DNA from: Climacteris rufus
Taxonomy: Eukaryota > Chordata > Aves > Passeriformes > Climacteridae
DNA length: 64,000 nucleotides
Direction of reading: 5' to 3'
NCBI GenBank assembly: GCA_013398175.1
Contig: VZRZ01007313.1
Location: 233,242-297,241 of the forward strand
Made by a program: the position numbers and the translations under genes. The number at the start of each line of letters is the position of its first letter. Within the stretch, counting starts at the first letter, position 1. The notes under the pieces are model-generated. The model saw only the letters and a program-made list of their open reading frames with translations. It was not told the DNA's origin and did not search any database. Positions 1-12,100 of this stretch are shown here, piece by piece.

Positions 1-1319
1 CTTGTCCTCCTGTCCATGTGGGTGGGGCAGAGTGGGACACCAGCATCTCTTGGCTGTGCTTCATCCAGCTTTGCTCGGTTTGGGAGCAGGAGGAGGATGC
101 AGGTAACAACAGGGGTCTGGGCACGGCCACTCTTCTTCCCCTCCTGGGGTTATTTGATGGCTCCCCCAGGCAGTCGTGACTTTTTCACGGTTTATCTTAT
201 CGAGGAATTTGCCGGGAGGATGTTTCTGGCTCTCCATGAGTAAATGTTTAGGAACGCTGCGGTCTCAGGGGCTCCGGGGTGTTGCACATCCAGAGGCTGG
301 GGGGTGGGAAAGGCTGTCCCGGAGACAGAGCCTGGCAAAGTGGCACCTGTGTCCTTTTGGGGGCTGTGATGGGTGGGTGCTGTCACTCCTGCCGGCTCGG
401 CTCCTATGCATCCTGGTTTCCTGTCTTCCCGTCTCCCTGGCTGAGCGCCCATCCATGGGCTGGGTCCCGCTGCCTCTCCCCGGGGGTTGTCTCGGCATGG
501 GAGGTCAGCGGCTCGGGATGTGGCAACATCCTCGGCGTGCGTCTCCATAAGGGCCTTTTAGCGGCTGTTTGGGCTTTTAGATGGAGAACGGATTAAAATC
601 CCAAATGTCAATAGGATTTATAGATACCATCTGCTGCTGACAGTCCTTGAATTTTTCTGCTTAGTGCATAAGTGCTCCTCCCTCCAGCGTTCTGGCTGTG
701 CTGCTGTCAGGGTTTCCTTCCCTTCCTTTCCCTTCCTTTCCCCTTTCCTTCTACCTTGCCTCTTCCTTCCTGAGAGCTGTGCCGCTGCCAGGGTTTCCTT
801 CCCTTCCTTTCATTTTCCCTTTCCTCCCCCTGGCTCCAAAAGGGCTGTGCCCTGGGGGATCTTTCCCTCTGTGGCTCAATCCCTGGGCATTCCAGCAGTT
901 TGCGATCCTCATCCCTGGAGGTGTGAGCAGCAGGAGGAAGGAGGCTGCAGGACAGCCCCCCGACCCGTGCTCTCTGCCCGTCCCTGCCCGGCGCTCCGTC
1001 ACCTCTGGGCTGGTGGCCTGGATGGCCACCGGGATGGGGCATCACCCATAAGAGGTCCAGCAGGGTGGCGTCTCCCCAGGATGCTTCCGCGCTCAGTTCA
1101 GCCTGAGGCTCCCTCTGCTGTCCATCCGTCTGTCCATCTCCCCGGCTCTGCCTGCCCCGCTCTTGCTGGGGAGTCCTTGGGCTGTGGAGGAGGAATTGCT
1201 GAGCTGTGCTGGGGCAGGATTCCTGTCGTCTCCCAAAATCCCGCAAGGAGAGCAACCGCGGAGAGTTACATAGGTTTGCTTTGACCACGGATGGGATGCT
1301 GCAGGTCTGAATGACAGGC

Positions 1320-1925
1320 TCTTTTTCCCTACTTTTTATCTATTTTCCCCCTCTTTGTTCCCCTTTTCTTCTCTCTCTTTTTTTCTTCCCCCCCCCCCAT
1401 TTTCTCTATTAAGTTTATTTTTTCCTCTCTTTCGNCCCCCCTTCTGCTTCCTCTCTTTTCTCCTCTTTTGTCCTTTCTCCCCTCTTCCCCCATCTTCTTT
1501 TTTCCTTTTATGTTTTCTCCCCTCTGTTTTCTCTCTCCTTCTTTTTCCTTTCTCACTCTAATTTTTCCCTTCTCTCACCCCTGCTCTTTCTCCCCCTTCT
1601 CNNNNNNNNNNNNNNNNNNNNNNNNNNNNNNNNNNNNNNNNNNNNNNNNNNNNNNNNNNNNNNNNNNNNNNNNNNNNNNNNNNNNNNNNNNNNNNNNNNN
1701 NNNNNNNNNNNNNNNNNNNNNNNNNNNNNNNNNNNNNNNNNNNNNNNNNNNNNNNNNNNNNNNNNNNNNNNNNNNNNNNNNNNNNNNCCCCCTTTTTCCC
1801 TCCAGCGCTCTTCCCCAAATCTTTTTTGCTCTGTTTTTTCCTCTCTTTTATTCCTTCCATCTCCACTCTTCCCCCCTCCCCCCCCTCATTTTTCCTCTCT
1901 TTTCCCCTTTTCCACCCTCCTTTTC
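1320..1925. repeat. Long pyrimidine-rich tract, interrupted by an assembly gap
   Basis: The plus strand is almost pure C/T over roughly 600 bases, built from irregular runs of CCCTT, TTTTC and poly-C. It contains an ambiguous base at 1,435 and the gap at 1,602-1,787. Every open frame across it is an artefact of the composition, giving poly-Phe/Ser/Pro on one strand and Arg/Lys/Glu/Gly on the other. Such homopurine-homopyrimidine DNA is hard to sequence, which probably explains the gap. Confidence 0.85.
1602..1787. other. Assembly gap (186 N)
   Basis: This is a run of 186 undetermined bases inside the pyrimidine-rich tract. No annotation is possible within it. Confidence 1.
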
Positions 1926-4059
1926 TCCTATTCTGTTCTCCTGGTACATGACTGAGCCCTCAGTGCCTTCTTACAGCAGCCTAATCCCCCTTTCCCTGAG
2001 GAACCATTCTGTACCACCAGATGCTAGACAACCTTAGGAAGATGCAGCAGCCAGCCAGTTTGGGAGGAAACTGGGACCAAGATGAGGGTCCAAATTTGCT
2101 TTTAAAAAGTCCAATGAGCTGGCAGCAGCATCTCATGGAGTGTGCAAAGTGCTTTTTGGGAGCCTTTAGCCTGGAGGCGGCTAAAACAAGGGGTTTTCCC
2201 TGCTCTGCCAGCAAGCCAGCTGCCGTGGCTTCCCCCTGGGGGAATACTTATCCAAAATATTTCACCAGCTGGTACATTCCCAGTCCCTGCCTGGCTGCCT
2301 GGTCAGTGGCAGAGCTGGTTGCACTGGACTAAGATGCTCTTGTGCCACCTGTGCCACCAGCCCACCCTCAGAGCACCTGTTTTGGAAGTCCCTTGTTTTG
2401 GGATGCCCCAGCCTTGGCTCCTTCCCTGGGAGCTGCCAGCATGGAGGTGTGCAGTGAAATGAAGATCATTGACTTAACAAGAGCATCCCACGGGATTGCT
2501 GCTCCACTCCGTTATCATGAGCTGCCTAATCCCAGCAGAAGGGAGAAGGGGGAATTTTTCTGGCTGGGCATCCTGTCTGTACACGCTTGGGGTACCCCAG
2601 CATGGTGCTGCTGCCGAAATCCTCCTGGCTGAGACGAGACAGCTCATGGGGGCATGTGATGCTCCCCACTGGTTCCAGGAGCTGCACAGATCTGGAGGGG
2701 GGCAGGGGGAAGAAGCTTTGGGAACACCAAGCTTTTCCATTCCACCAGCAGGAATGGAAGCAGCAGTCAGTCATATCTTTCTTGGATGTGCCAAGGACAC
2801 GGGATGAGGGGGGAGGGGGGTCCTGCACCACATGGTGCCACCGCACCCTCACCCCAGGGCAGCCGAGCCGGGCAGGGCACACGGGCCCCGTCCGGACACG
2901 CTGGAGCGGCTTGGCAGACACCTGGCTCCTTCCTTAGGTTGATGGGAGTGCAGGAGCTCCGGGAGGGGGCCGTAAGGAAACTCTGACATCCGGACAAAAC
3001 CGTGTCCCGTGTGGATGGGTGGTGAACTGTTCCACCACAGGCGCCCCTAACAGCATCGGTCACGGGGAGAGCTGTTGGCAGCAGCATCCAGTTCCCATTT
3101 TCAGGGGAAAACTCACTCGTTTCGCTTTAAAAGTAGTGTGGGAACAGTTGCATACAGCAAAATGGACATCTGAGCATTTGTTTCAGCGATTTTCCTGGAT
3201 ATTTTTAAACTGGAGCATCAGCTCTGGAGCGTGGAGAGCTCCACTCTGTAGGATCATGTTATGGCAGACCGTGACTTTCCTGATCACACTGCCAAGGGGA
3301 GCCAAAATTGTCCCCTCCCCATGAACATGCCTTGTCGGGGACACTATTTGAGCCATGGAGGTGACTTGCCTGGTGTCACCATGGCAGTGCAGGCCCTGGG
3401 TGTGCTCCGTCCCCACAGGGGACTAGGGTCTCAGTGATCCCCAGGAACAGGGTGGGGCATTGTCACCAGAGCTGATGTGGGAAAATGGGCTGGATAAATG
3501 GATTTGGGGGGGGGAATATTTTAAGCTGAGGTGAAGAACAACTGGATAGTTTGGGGTGTGGGAGAGTGCCAGCACTGCCCAGGGGAGATTTTCATCTCTG
3601 GCTTCAGGAAAACTTGTGATTGGAAAACTTGTGATTGCTCAGACCTGGCTTTGAGGCGTTGCCGGCACGTGATGCTTGGGGTGGGGGGGCTGCAAGTGCC
3701 TTGCTGTCCTACAACAGCACCTGGGGGGTCCTGGCCCTGTAACCAAGCCGGGAAAGCAGCTTTTAAACACTTGACTTTTGGGACTTGTTGTGTTTCCGGC
3801 CGGTGGAAATATTGGAAATGTTTTCTGGGATTTGTTTCCCTCCTCGTTCTGTTTTGCTCTGAGGTTATAAACTTTTCCTGAGACCTGCAGTGGAGAGTCC
3901 CACCACAGCTGGGCATCCATGAGGACCATGTCCATGCGTGACCCCACCACGTACAGCTCTCAATGCTGGCAATTTAACCGGAGCCACCGAGCAGAGAGAG
4001 AGGAGTTAGGGTATTCTGGGCAGGAAGGAGTTAAACAGCCGGCAGCAGCTGCTGGGACA

Positions 4060-4392
4060 GGCAGTAGGGTGCGTCTGAGGGCTGGCTTGGCTCCCGGAGG
4101 TTTTGGGGGGCTCAGGTGGGTCCCCAGCCAGGCGGGAGGGTCCCCGAGGGGCCGTGCCGGGAGTGGGAGGCTGGCGCTGGGGAGAGGAGGGCTTGGCAAG
4201 GCCGGCGGCGCGGCCACTCCTCCCGCTGCTCCGCTCCGGTTTGAAGGGTCGAGCGCCGGAGCTTGGGAGGAGAGAGGGATGTGAGTGCTCCGAGTGTCTG
4301 GCCGGGGCAAAACTCCTGCCTCTTCCCTCCTTTCCTTTTTCCAGCCTCTCCGTTTCGCTCTCAGGAGCAACGGAGCTCGTTTTCCCTTTCCT
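4060..4392 (+). promoter_or_regulatory. COL18A1: Candidate promoter and 5' UTR of the long COL18A1 transcripts
   Basis: GC and CpG content rise sharply between about 4,060 and 4,300, just before the exon that starts with a signal peptide. No TATA box is evident. An ATG near 4,280 is followed at once by a stop codon, so it could act only as a minimal upstream ORF. In mammals the frizzled-containing and middle forms of collagen XVIII are transcribed from a second promoter directly in front of the matching exon. The position here agrees, but the start site cannot be fixed from sequence alone. Confidence 0.45.
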
Positions 4393-6196
4393 ATGGCCCC
4401 ACCTCGTTTGGGGTTTCTGCTCCTCCTGGCTTGCTACTTCTCCTCCTCTGAAACACAGCTCCTGGACTGGATTTGGGACAGCACGAAGACCACAGGAAGC
4501 CCAGCAGCACCCGGCGAGGGAATCCCGGCGCCGGAGCCGCCAACCTCAGCGACAGCTCCGGCTCCCAGCCTGTCCCCGGGGACATGGGGTGGTGAGGTGG
4601 TGGGGAATGTCACCACCCCGCAGCAGCAGGAGCCAGATCCTGGTACAGCAGTGCCTGTGGGTGGGGGAACCGCGGCCAAAACCACGGAGCAGTGGGACAG
4701 GAATGCCACAGGGCTGGTGGAGAGCACGGCACAGCCGAGCATCGCTCCTCCCCACAACAGGTCACCTGCCCTGGGACAGCATGTGGCCAGGAGCTCCACC
4801 GAGGACCCCCAGCTCTTGGGGTCAGGGGCCACGAGGGACCCCCAGCTCCTGGGGTCAGGGACCACTGAGGACCTGCAGTTCCTGAGGATGAGGACCACTG
4901 AGGACCCCCAAGTCCTGGGGTTGGGGACCTCCAAGGATCCCCAGCTCCTAAGGACAGGGACCACTGAAGACCTGCAGCTCCTGAGGTCGGGAACCACTGG
5001 GGACCTTCAGCTCCTGAGGATGGGGACCACTGAGGACCCTCAGCTCCCAGGGTCAGGGACTGCTGAGGACCTGCTGCTCCCGAGGATGAGGACCACTGAG
5101 GACCCACAGATCCTGGGGTCAGGGACCCCCAAGGATCTGCAGCTCCTGGGGAGCACTGAGGACCTGCAGCTGCTGGGTTGGGGCACCACTAAGGACCCAC
5201 AGCTCCTGGGGATGATAAGTACCACAGACCTGCCCATTCTGGTGGCGAGGAGCACCACGGACCCACAGCTCCAGAGGAAACAGACCACCGAGGACCTGCA
5301 GCTCCTGAGCATGGGGACCACTGAAGACCCACAGATCCTGGGGACAGGGACCACTGAGAATCTGCAGCTCCTGAGGACGGTGACTGCTGAGGACCCACAG
5401 CTCCTGAGAACAGGGACCACTGAGAACCAAGAGCTCCTGGGGACGGAGATCCCCACAGCAATGAAGACACAGATGTCCTTGCAGAGACCAGTGGGTCCCC
5501 AGCCAGGTAGTGCCCCTTTTCCTTTTTCACCAGGTGACAGTACCCGTGAGCAGGCAGTGCTGTTCCAGAATCCCTCGGCACAACCTCCCCATCACCTCCA
5601 CGGATCATCACCGAAACTATGGCATGGCTCCAGCCGCCGGGGGCTGGCTCTGGCCAGCAGGAATGGGAGCCAGAGCCCCACTTTGCCTGACCACAGGGTG
5701 GATAAGGGTGTGGATCCTCCTCTTGCTGATAACTCTGTCCCTCTGGAGTTCGATTTACTAACCGCTACCATGCAACTCTACGGGAATAGCGGTGCGGGGC
5801 TTGCATCCTTCTTTCCCGGACTGATGCCAGCAGCTGGCCGTTGCCAGCCCATCCCGACCCACCTGCCCTTCTGCAGTGTGCTGGGCACCAGCCATGTCCG
5901 ATTGCCAAATTACCTCCAGCACAGCAGCGAGCAGGAAATTCGGGCGGCTTTGCATGAGTGGGAGGGGCTGCTTGAATCGCGGTGCCATCGCTACCTGGAG
6001 TGGTTCCTCTGCTTGCTGCTGCTCCCCGGGTGTAGCCCCTCGGTCCCCGTAACCCCCCCACCGTGCCAGGGCTTCTGCGAGGCTGTCAGAGACCTGTGTT
6101 GGACTCACTTGGCCGGTGGGCGCCTGCCTCTGCCTTGCGATGCTCTCCCTGAGGAGGATGGAGGGTTTTCTTGTGTCTTTATTAATGCTTCTGCAG
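4393..6196 (+). CDS. COL18A1: COL18A1 long-form first exon: signal peptide, low-complexity region and frizzled domain
   Basis: This 1,804-bp exon starts MAPPRLGFLLLLACYF, a classic signal peptide, and ends in phase 1 at CTGCAG|GTAACG. After a Pro/Ser/Thr-rich stretch with N-glycosylation sequons (NVT, NAT) comes the tandem 11-residue repeat. The frizzled cysteine-rich domain follows at residues 484-594, with ten cysteines and the family-like segments CHRYLEWFLC and CQGFCEAVRDLC. In mammals this exon carries the DUF959 region and frizzled motif and has an internal splice donor that removes the frizzled part. The Kozak context is weak at -3 but has G at +4. Frizzled CRDs bind Wnt proteins, and the mammalian collagen XVIII frizzled fragment is reported to dampen Wnt signalling. 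Confidence 0.92.
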
Positions 6197-9100
6197 GTAA
6201 CGTGTGGCTGGGTGACGTCCCTGTGTTGTCTGTCTCCCCTCCCCAAACTCCCCCAGGTGCTGAGGGACACTTCTGCCTTGTGCCCCTGGGATGCTGCTGA
6301 GTCCAGAATTGCTTTTCATCCAGACTTGGCTTTTTCCAACCAGTGGGTTTTGGTTCCTTCCACAAGGCTGAGCTTCACTCCTGGTGAATCACAGTGGCCA
6401 GGACAGGAGATGCTCCCCAAATGTATCATGCTGACACTCAGGGCCAGTTTCCCAGTGCTGTGGTGCTTTGGGGTGTCCGTCCTGGGATTGGGGCACTTGC
6501 AGAGCTGGCAGCTCCCTGCAGGAACAGGGGAAGGACTCTGACCCCATGACCACCCAACCGCAGCACCGTGGTGGTGAGGAGGTTTCAAGGTGACCCGCGG
6601 CTGTGCCTGCACGCTCCCCTCTCCTGGAGCAGCCCTTTGGGGTTAATGATTCACCCAACGGCGGGTAATGTTTGATCCCCGCCTGCCTGGAAAAGTGGGA
6701 GAGGTTACTTCGCCTCCAGCTTCATCATTCGGTGGTTGTGACCTTCCTGTGTGTCAGCCGGGACCCAGACATGCCTCTTGGGCAGGGGGTGAAAGGACGG
6801 GAGCGGGGGGTGACTGGTGCGCGAAGAAATGCGCGTTGGGATGAAAGCAGGAGCTCCCCCCGCCAAACCCTCTGAATGCGGCTGTGTTCCCATGCCGGCC
6901 CCCTGTGCCCTCGGGGGAGCGCCGGGAGATGCCAGTGGGGAATGGCGAGACTGGGGGCTGGCGAACAAGGGTCGCACACAGGGTTCCCTCAGTGTCAAAG
7001 AGGCTCTGTTCCATGGAGGGATGCAGCGGGATCGTGGGGATGCTTGGAGAGGAGGCACATGCCCACCTGGGACTGCACCGTGGTTTCTGGGATGGGCAGT
7101 GTCAGGATTGAGTGAGGACTGTGGGGGCTGTGATGCGCCCCATGGAGTGACTTGAGATGCTGGTGCGTGCTGGGGGTCTCCTGTATCCCAGCTGGGTTGA
7201 GATGGCAGCCTGGGCAGCCAGGAAGGTCATGGCAGAGTGGGAAGGTGGCTTGGTGCATCCTGGGGACCTTTACAATGGCAGGATCACAGTGTCCAGAGAC
7301 AGCCCCACAGCCATCCCCTGCCAGCACCAAAACCATTGAGGCCTCTGCCATCTCTCCATGCTCCACAGTGGGTGCTGCCAGTTTGTCACAGGGCTGATGG
7401 GCTGTGATATATGGACTCTGTATGCCGTTTGGAAAAAGCAGGGATGGCCTGAAAGGTTTGAGGCTGAGAAAGGGCACTTGGTTTTTGTAGGGAAGCATTT
7501 GAAGGGGTCACCCCTCTGCTTCCCAGTCCCCCATCTGTCACACAGGGGAAAAGTGTGTCTCCATTTGCTTTGGGAAATGCTGGCACTCAGCTCCCACCCC
7601 GGACTTGGGGGCGAGTGGCATGTGAAGAGGAGGGAGAATCCCAGAGCTGGCTGCAGCTCCAGGGAGAGAATGGTTGAAAATTGCCCTGCTAACAAAAGCC
7701 CCTTTCAGCATGTCCCCCGTCATCCTGAGCCCCGGGAGGGGGACACAATGACTTGTCTGGCTGCAGGAATTGCAGCTCTGGCTTTTACACCCATGCAGAC
7801 CCCTGGGAGGAAGCTCTGGTTTCCTTTTCCCTTAAAGCCGCTGTGAATTTGGCTTCCTCCAGCCCCAGATAAATGCAGTACCTGCATCCTGGCATTTGCA
7901 GCTGGAGAGAGCTTGTGGGGTGCCTGAGCATGGGGTGATTCAAGGGTAGGTGCCAAGCTGAGAGTCGGGGGGAGCCCCAGGTGCTTGCCCCATCATTTTT
8001 GGCTTAGGGCTGTGCACATCTGGGAGTGAAAGGATGATCCAGAGGTTCCCCTCTGAGCAAACTGGGGATGCCCCATGGGGAAGCCTGATCCCAGTGCAGG
8101 ACAGATGAGGGGGATAGAACTGGTGGAAAACCAGGAAGGAGATTTTCTCCCAGACAGGTGCTCAGTTTTGGGGTGCCAAAGTTGGGAGAGACTGGGGGCT
8201 TGGGGAGCAGGGTGGACATGGAGCGGTTTCAGAGCTCAGGAGAGGATCAGTGGGTCTGTGCTCTGGCAGAGCGAAAACTTGCCCTCACCTTTAGTCAATG
8301 ACATTTCTAATCTCCCCACTGCTGGGTTCCTGTCACAGGGCTGGTACTGGCATTGGGACTTGGCAACAGGGGGAGCTTGGGAATGCTTCATGTCCCTCAG
8401 GCTTTGGAAGAGGCATCCAGGTTTTCAACACCATCTCAAGAGACATGTTTTCCTTTTAGGCTGGGCAAGGCTGGGCTGATTCCTTTCTTTTTTCTTTTCT
8501 TTCTCCTTTTTTTTTTAAAGTGCTTTGGAGGACAATGCCTGGCTCCAGAGCTGGGTGGAGGTTCCTGGCTGATCCTCCTGGGTTCAGCCCAGGATACCTC
8601 AGGATACACCTCTGATTCCCCCCCACTCCTCACTGCTGACGTGAAAACCAGGGATGGAACTGGGGACACTGAATTGTCTCAGCTCCTGCTCCTGGCTCGG
8701 AATGGGGCCAAAAATTGGCACTGAGCATCCACTCCCAGTGCATATCCCTCAGCTGTTTCGAAGCCAGGGTGGCTGGGTTTCCTCACTCCCAGGAAATGAG
8801 AGGTTAAAAAGCACCCGGCATGCTCGCTCCCGAGGAGCTGGCACGGGCCCCGAGTGGTTGACATAGGAGAGGAGGAATCCAGCGCCCGGTGTGTGGGCGA
8901 TGAGGATGTGTTTGCTGCCAGAACAACGGGAGCTGGCGGACACAGGGCTGGCTCACCCCGACCAGATGTTCAGCTGTGTCGGGTAGGAGAGACGGTCTCC
9001 AGCAGAACTTCCCTAATTCCCTAATTCTCAATAGGAGTTGGGAAAGGAGGCGACCTCCAAATTGAGAGCATCTGGGAGGCTGAGCTGGCTTGAGCTGTGT

Positions 9101-12100
9101 TCCCAGGGTGTTGTGAGGGGATGGCTCTGATTTATTCCCAGCTGGGGTGACCGTAGGATCTTGTCCCAGGATGACGTGAGGGGTCAGTGTGATCCTGGAA
9201 TGAGTATGGATGCAGCACACTTCCTCAGGGCTCCGTGTTTGTTCAGCGTCCTGGTGCTCCAGCACCAACCCCCCTACCATGGGCAAGACCCCTTTGGTTC
9301 TATCCCATCTCAGGGGACTCAGAGCAACCCAGTCTAGTGGAAAGTGTCCCTGCCCAGGGCAACTGGAATGAGATGATCTTTAAGGTCCCTTCCCACCCAA
9401 ATCATGCTATGATTCTGTGATGTCCCAGCTGCGGCTGGAGGGCCAGCAGTAGGAAATGGGGGGCATTGTGGGAGAGGCATCTGAACGGTGTGGTGTAAGC
9501 AGCTCAAGTGCTGCCTTGGCCAACACACAAATCTTGGTTCCTGGGGAGGGTGAGCAAAGGGTCCCACTGAAGAACAGTGGTTTTGGGAGGCATGGCCAGG
9601 GATGTCCTCCCATGGCGCCTTGTTGAGTGACCGTCCTTGCCTGGCTGGTTGAGAACATTCCTTTTCCTTTCTTCTTGCAGAGAACCTGAGTGCTGAGGTC
9701 AGCCTGCTGGAGCTGATCGGGGACCCGCCGACGGAGGAGATCCACAGAATTTATGGCCCCGACAACAACCCTGGCTATGTCTTCGGTCCCAACGCCAACA
9801 CAGGCCAGGTGGCCCGGTACCACCTGCCGAGTCCTTTCTACCGGGACTTCTCCCTGCTGTTCCACATCCAGCCCACCACGCCCCGGGCTGGCGTGCTCTT
9901 CGCCGTCACGGACTCCTCGCAGAGCATCATCTACGTGGGCGTCAAACTCTCGGAGCTGCGGGCGGGCAAGCAGCAGATCATCTTCTACTACACGGAGCCG
10001 GGCTCGCCCAGCTCGTACCCGGCTGCCACCTTCACCGTGCCCACCCTGCTCAACCAGTGGACACGCTTCGCCATCAGCGTGGAGGAGGAGGAAGTCGTCC
10101 TCTACTTGGACTGTGAGGAGCACGAGCGTGTCCACTTTGAGCGCTCCCCGGATGAGATGGAGCTGGAAGACGGCTCCGGGCTCTTTGTTGCTCAGGCTGG
10201 AGGGGCTGACCCAGATAAATACCAGGTAAGAGCTTAGGTCACTCCAAGGAGCATCTCCAAGGAGACTGGAGAGATGTGTCACCACCCAGGCCTGTTGAAG
10301 CAACCTCTTTGCCCAGAGGGCAACCAGCAGCCACCCTCCATGTGCACCCCTGGGGAAGGGGACATCTGAGGTGGGGGGAAGGCGGCTTGAGACACACCAC
10401 TAGTTTATTGTCTTGAGGCTCACCAAGGCAAAGCTCCCAAGGTGGGCTGGCAGGAGGACATGGGTTGCCCTACAGCACCCACTGTTGCCTGGGCCTTTTC
10501 CCAGCAAACACATAGAGCCTCTTCAGATCCCCCCATTGCTAAAAATACCCAACTCCTTGGGTGGAGGAGCAGGTTTGGCTGGGAAAATGTCTCTCTTAGC
10601 TGGAAAAAATGCTTGGGCTGGAGCATATCTTTGTTGGCTGATGTTGGGCGGTATCTCCAGGAAGACTGGAGAGTGAGGAAGGATGTGATAGCTCAGCCTG
10701 TGCTTTGAGCAGGGCTCATGTTCTAGATAAGGTGTGTGGAAAGTGTGGGGAAAATGCCCAGTTGACATGGAAATCCCCTGCAGGAGTTGAGGAGAGGAAT
10801 GTTCAGTTTTATCCTGGGTTGAGCAGGATTTGCCCAGCAACAGAGGCTCTGCTGAGGGGAGCGATATTTTTCCTGTGGAGTTGTGCTAAGCACATTTCTG
10901 AGCTTAAACATCATCCTGACTGTGCTGCCACATTCCCACTTGAATGGCTTTGGGCAGGTAAAGCTCCCCCAGGAAGGGGTTAATCATTGATGAGCTACAA
11001 ACTGGTTTGCACTGGGATTCAGGTTGGCCCCTTGAAGAGCAACTTCTTGCTCTTGAAGAGCAATTTTTTTTCCCTTGAACATGCAGGGAGGGCCAGGTCA
11101 TGGCTGTGGAGGAGCTCCTCTCCCCAGCGGGAGGGGGTTTGGCACCATATGGAAGGCAAGGCAACAGCTTGGAGCAGAGCAGACCCTTTTAGCAGGTGAT
11201 GCTCCCAAGCTTGCCAATCCCCCGATCCCACTGCCCGCCCCCGGTTTTCCCGTGGGGAATAGCTGGCCATTGAGGGAAGGAGGCCTTGGCTGGATGGGAG
11301 GGGAGCGGCATCTGACTGCCTCGTGGTGTTTCCATCACTGTCCAGCCCTGACTCACGTTTTCTGGAACTAACGGGGCATCAAGCGCATTAAAACCTGGCC
11401 CTGGGTCAAGCCTCTGGATGAACTTGCTGGGAGGCAGCTGGAGGGGTGTCCTGACATCTCCCCTTCCAGAGTCAGCTGTGTGTCCATGGCAGGAAACCTG
11501 GAGGGGCAAAGCCTGTAGGTGAGGCAGAAGCCCCTGGGACGGCAGCTCTCAAGGGGGCAAGTGGGGTCTCAGCTGGGGTCTGGCAGGAGGGTTTGTTTGC
11601 AGGTGGATGTGGCATTTGTGGACATGGTTTAGTGGGGGACCCGGTAGTGCTGGGTTAATGGTTGGACTCAGTGGTCTTAGAAGGCTTTTCCAACCTTAAT
11701 GATTCCATGGTTCTGTGGATTCACTGTAAGATCTGCTGCTGCCCTCTTTATTGGAGCAAACATGGTCCCCTATAACCACCCCTCATGGGGATGCCTCACA
11801 TCAGGGATTGGAAATGGCTTATTACCAATGCCTCTGGCAAGCCCCAGATTTTAACCTTGCAGCCCCTGCTGAGCCCCAGCAGCATGGCTTGGCAAGCCAT
11901 GTGCAAGAGCTGGCAGCACGTGGGCTGAGCAGAGGTAGCGGCCAGGACCCGGCCAGGCACCCAGCAGGGACACCCAGCAGTGCTTTTACAGGGATCTTTT
12001 TGGCCGTGCTGTTTGTTTTTCCTCTCCCAAGGGCTCCCTGGCCACAGCCGACTGCCCTGCCCCACTCAAGGACAGCTGGCAGGTCCCAGTCCCTGCAGCC

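Larger units (their letters stand above)
1..4060. other. Non-coding sequence upstream of the long-form COL18A1 first exon
   Basis: No convincing exon is visible in this stretch on either strand. Open frames here are short, overlap on both strands and show no recognisable domain. In mammals the short collagen XVIII transcript starts from exons 1 and 2 far upstream, with the long forms starting from exon 3, so this is either intron 2 of the gene or the flank of the second promoter. The stretch contains pyrimidine-rich low-complexity DNA (about 700-830 and 1,320-1,925), a 186-base assembly gap and a 15-bp direct duplication near 3,607-3,636. Placement relative to the short-form exons is inference. 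Confidence 0.5.

Noticed and set aside
664..1288. Open frames of about 200 residues on both strands
   Set aside because: Both result from pyrimidine-rich low-complexity DNA and GC-rich flanking sequence. No protein similarity was recognised.
4282..4344. Possible 63-nt intron (GTGAGT to TTTCCAG) in the 5' UTR of the COL18A1 long form
   Set aside because: The ends look like splice sites, but an intron this short is unusual in vertebrates and there is no coding frame to test it.
4434..5611. Several long minus-strand frames across the COL18A1 repeat array
   Set aside because: They arise because the 33-bp unit lacks stops in other frames. The plus frame is continuous with a signal peptide and a frizzled domain.
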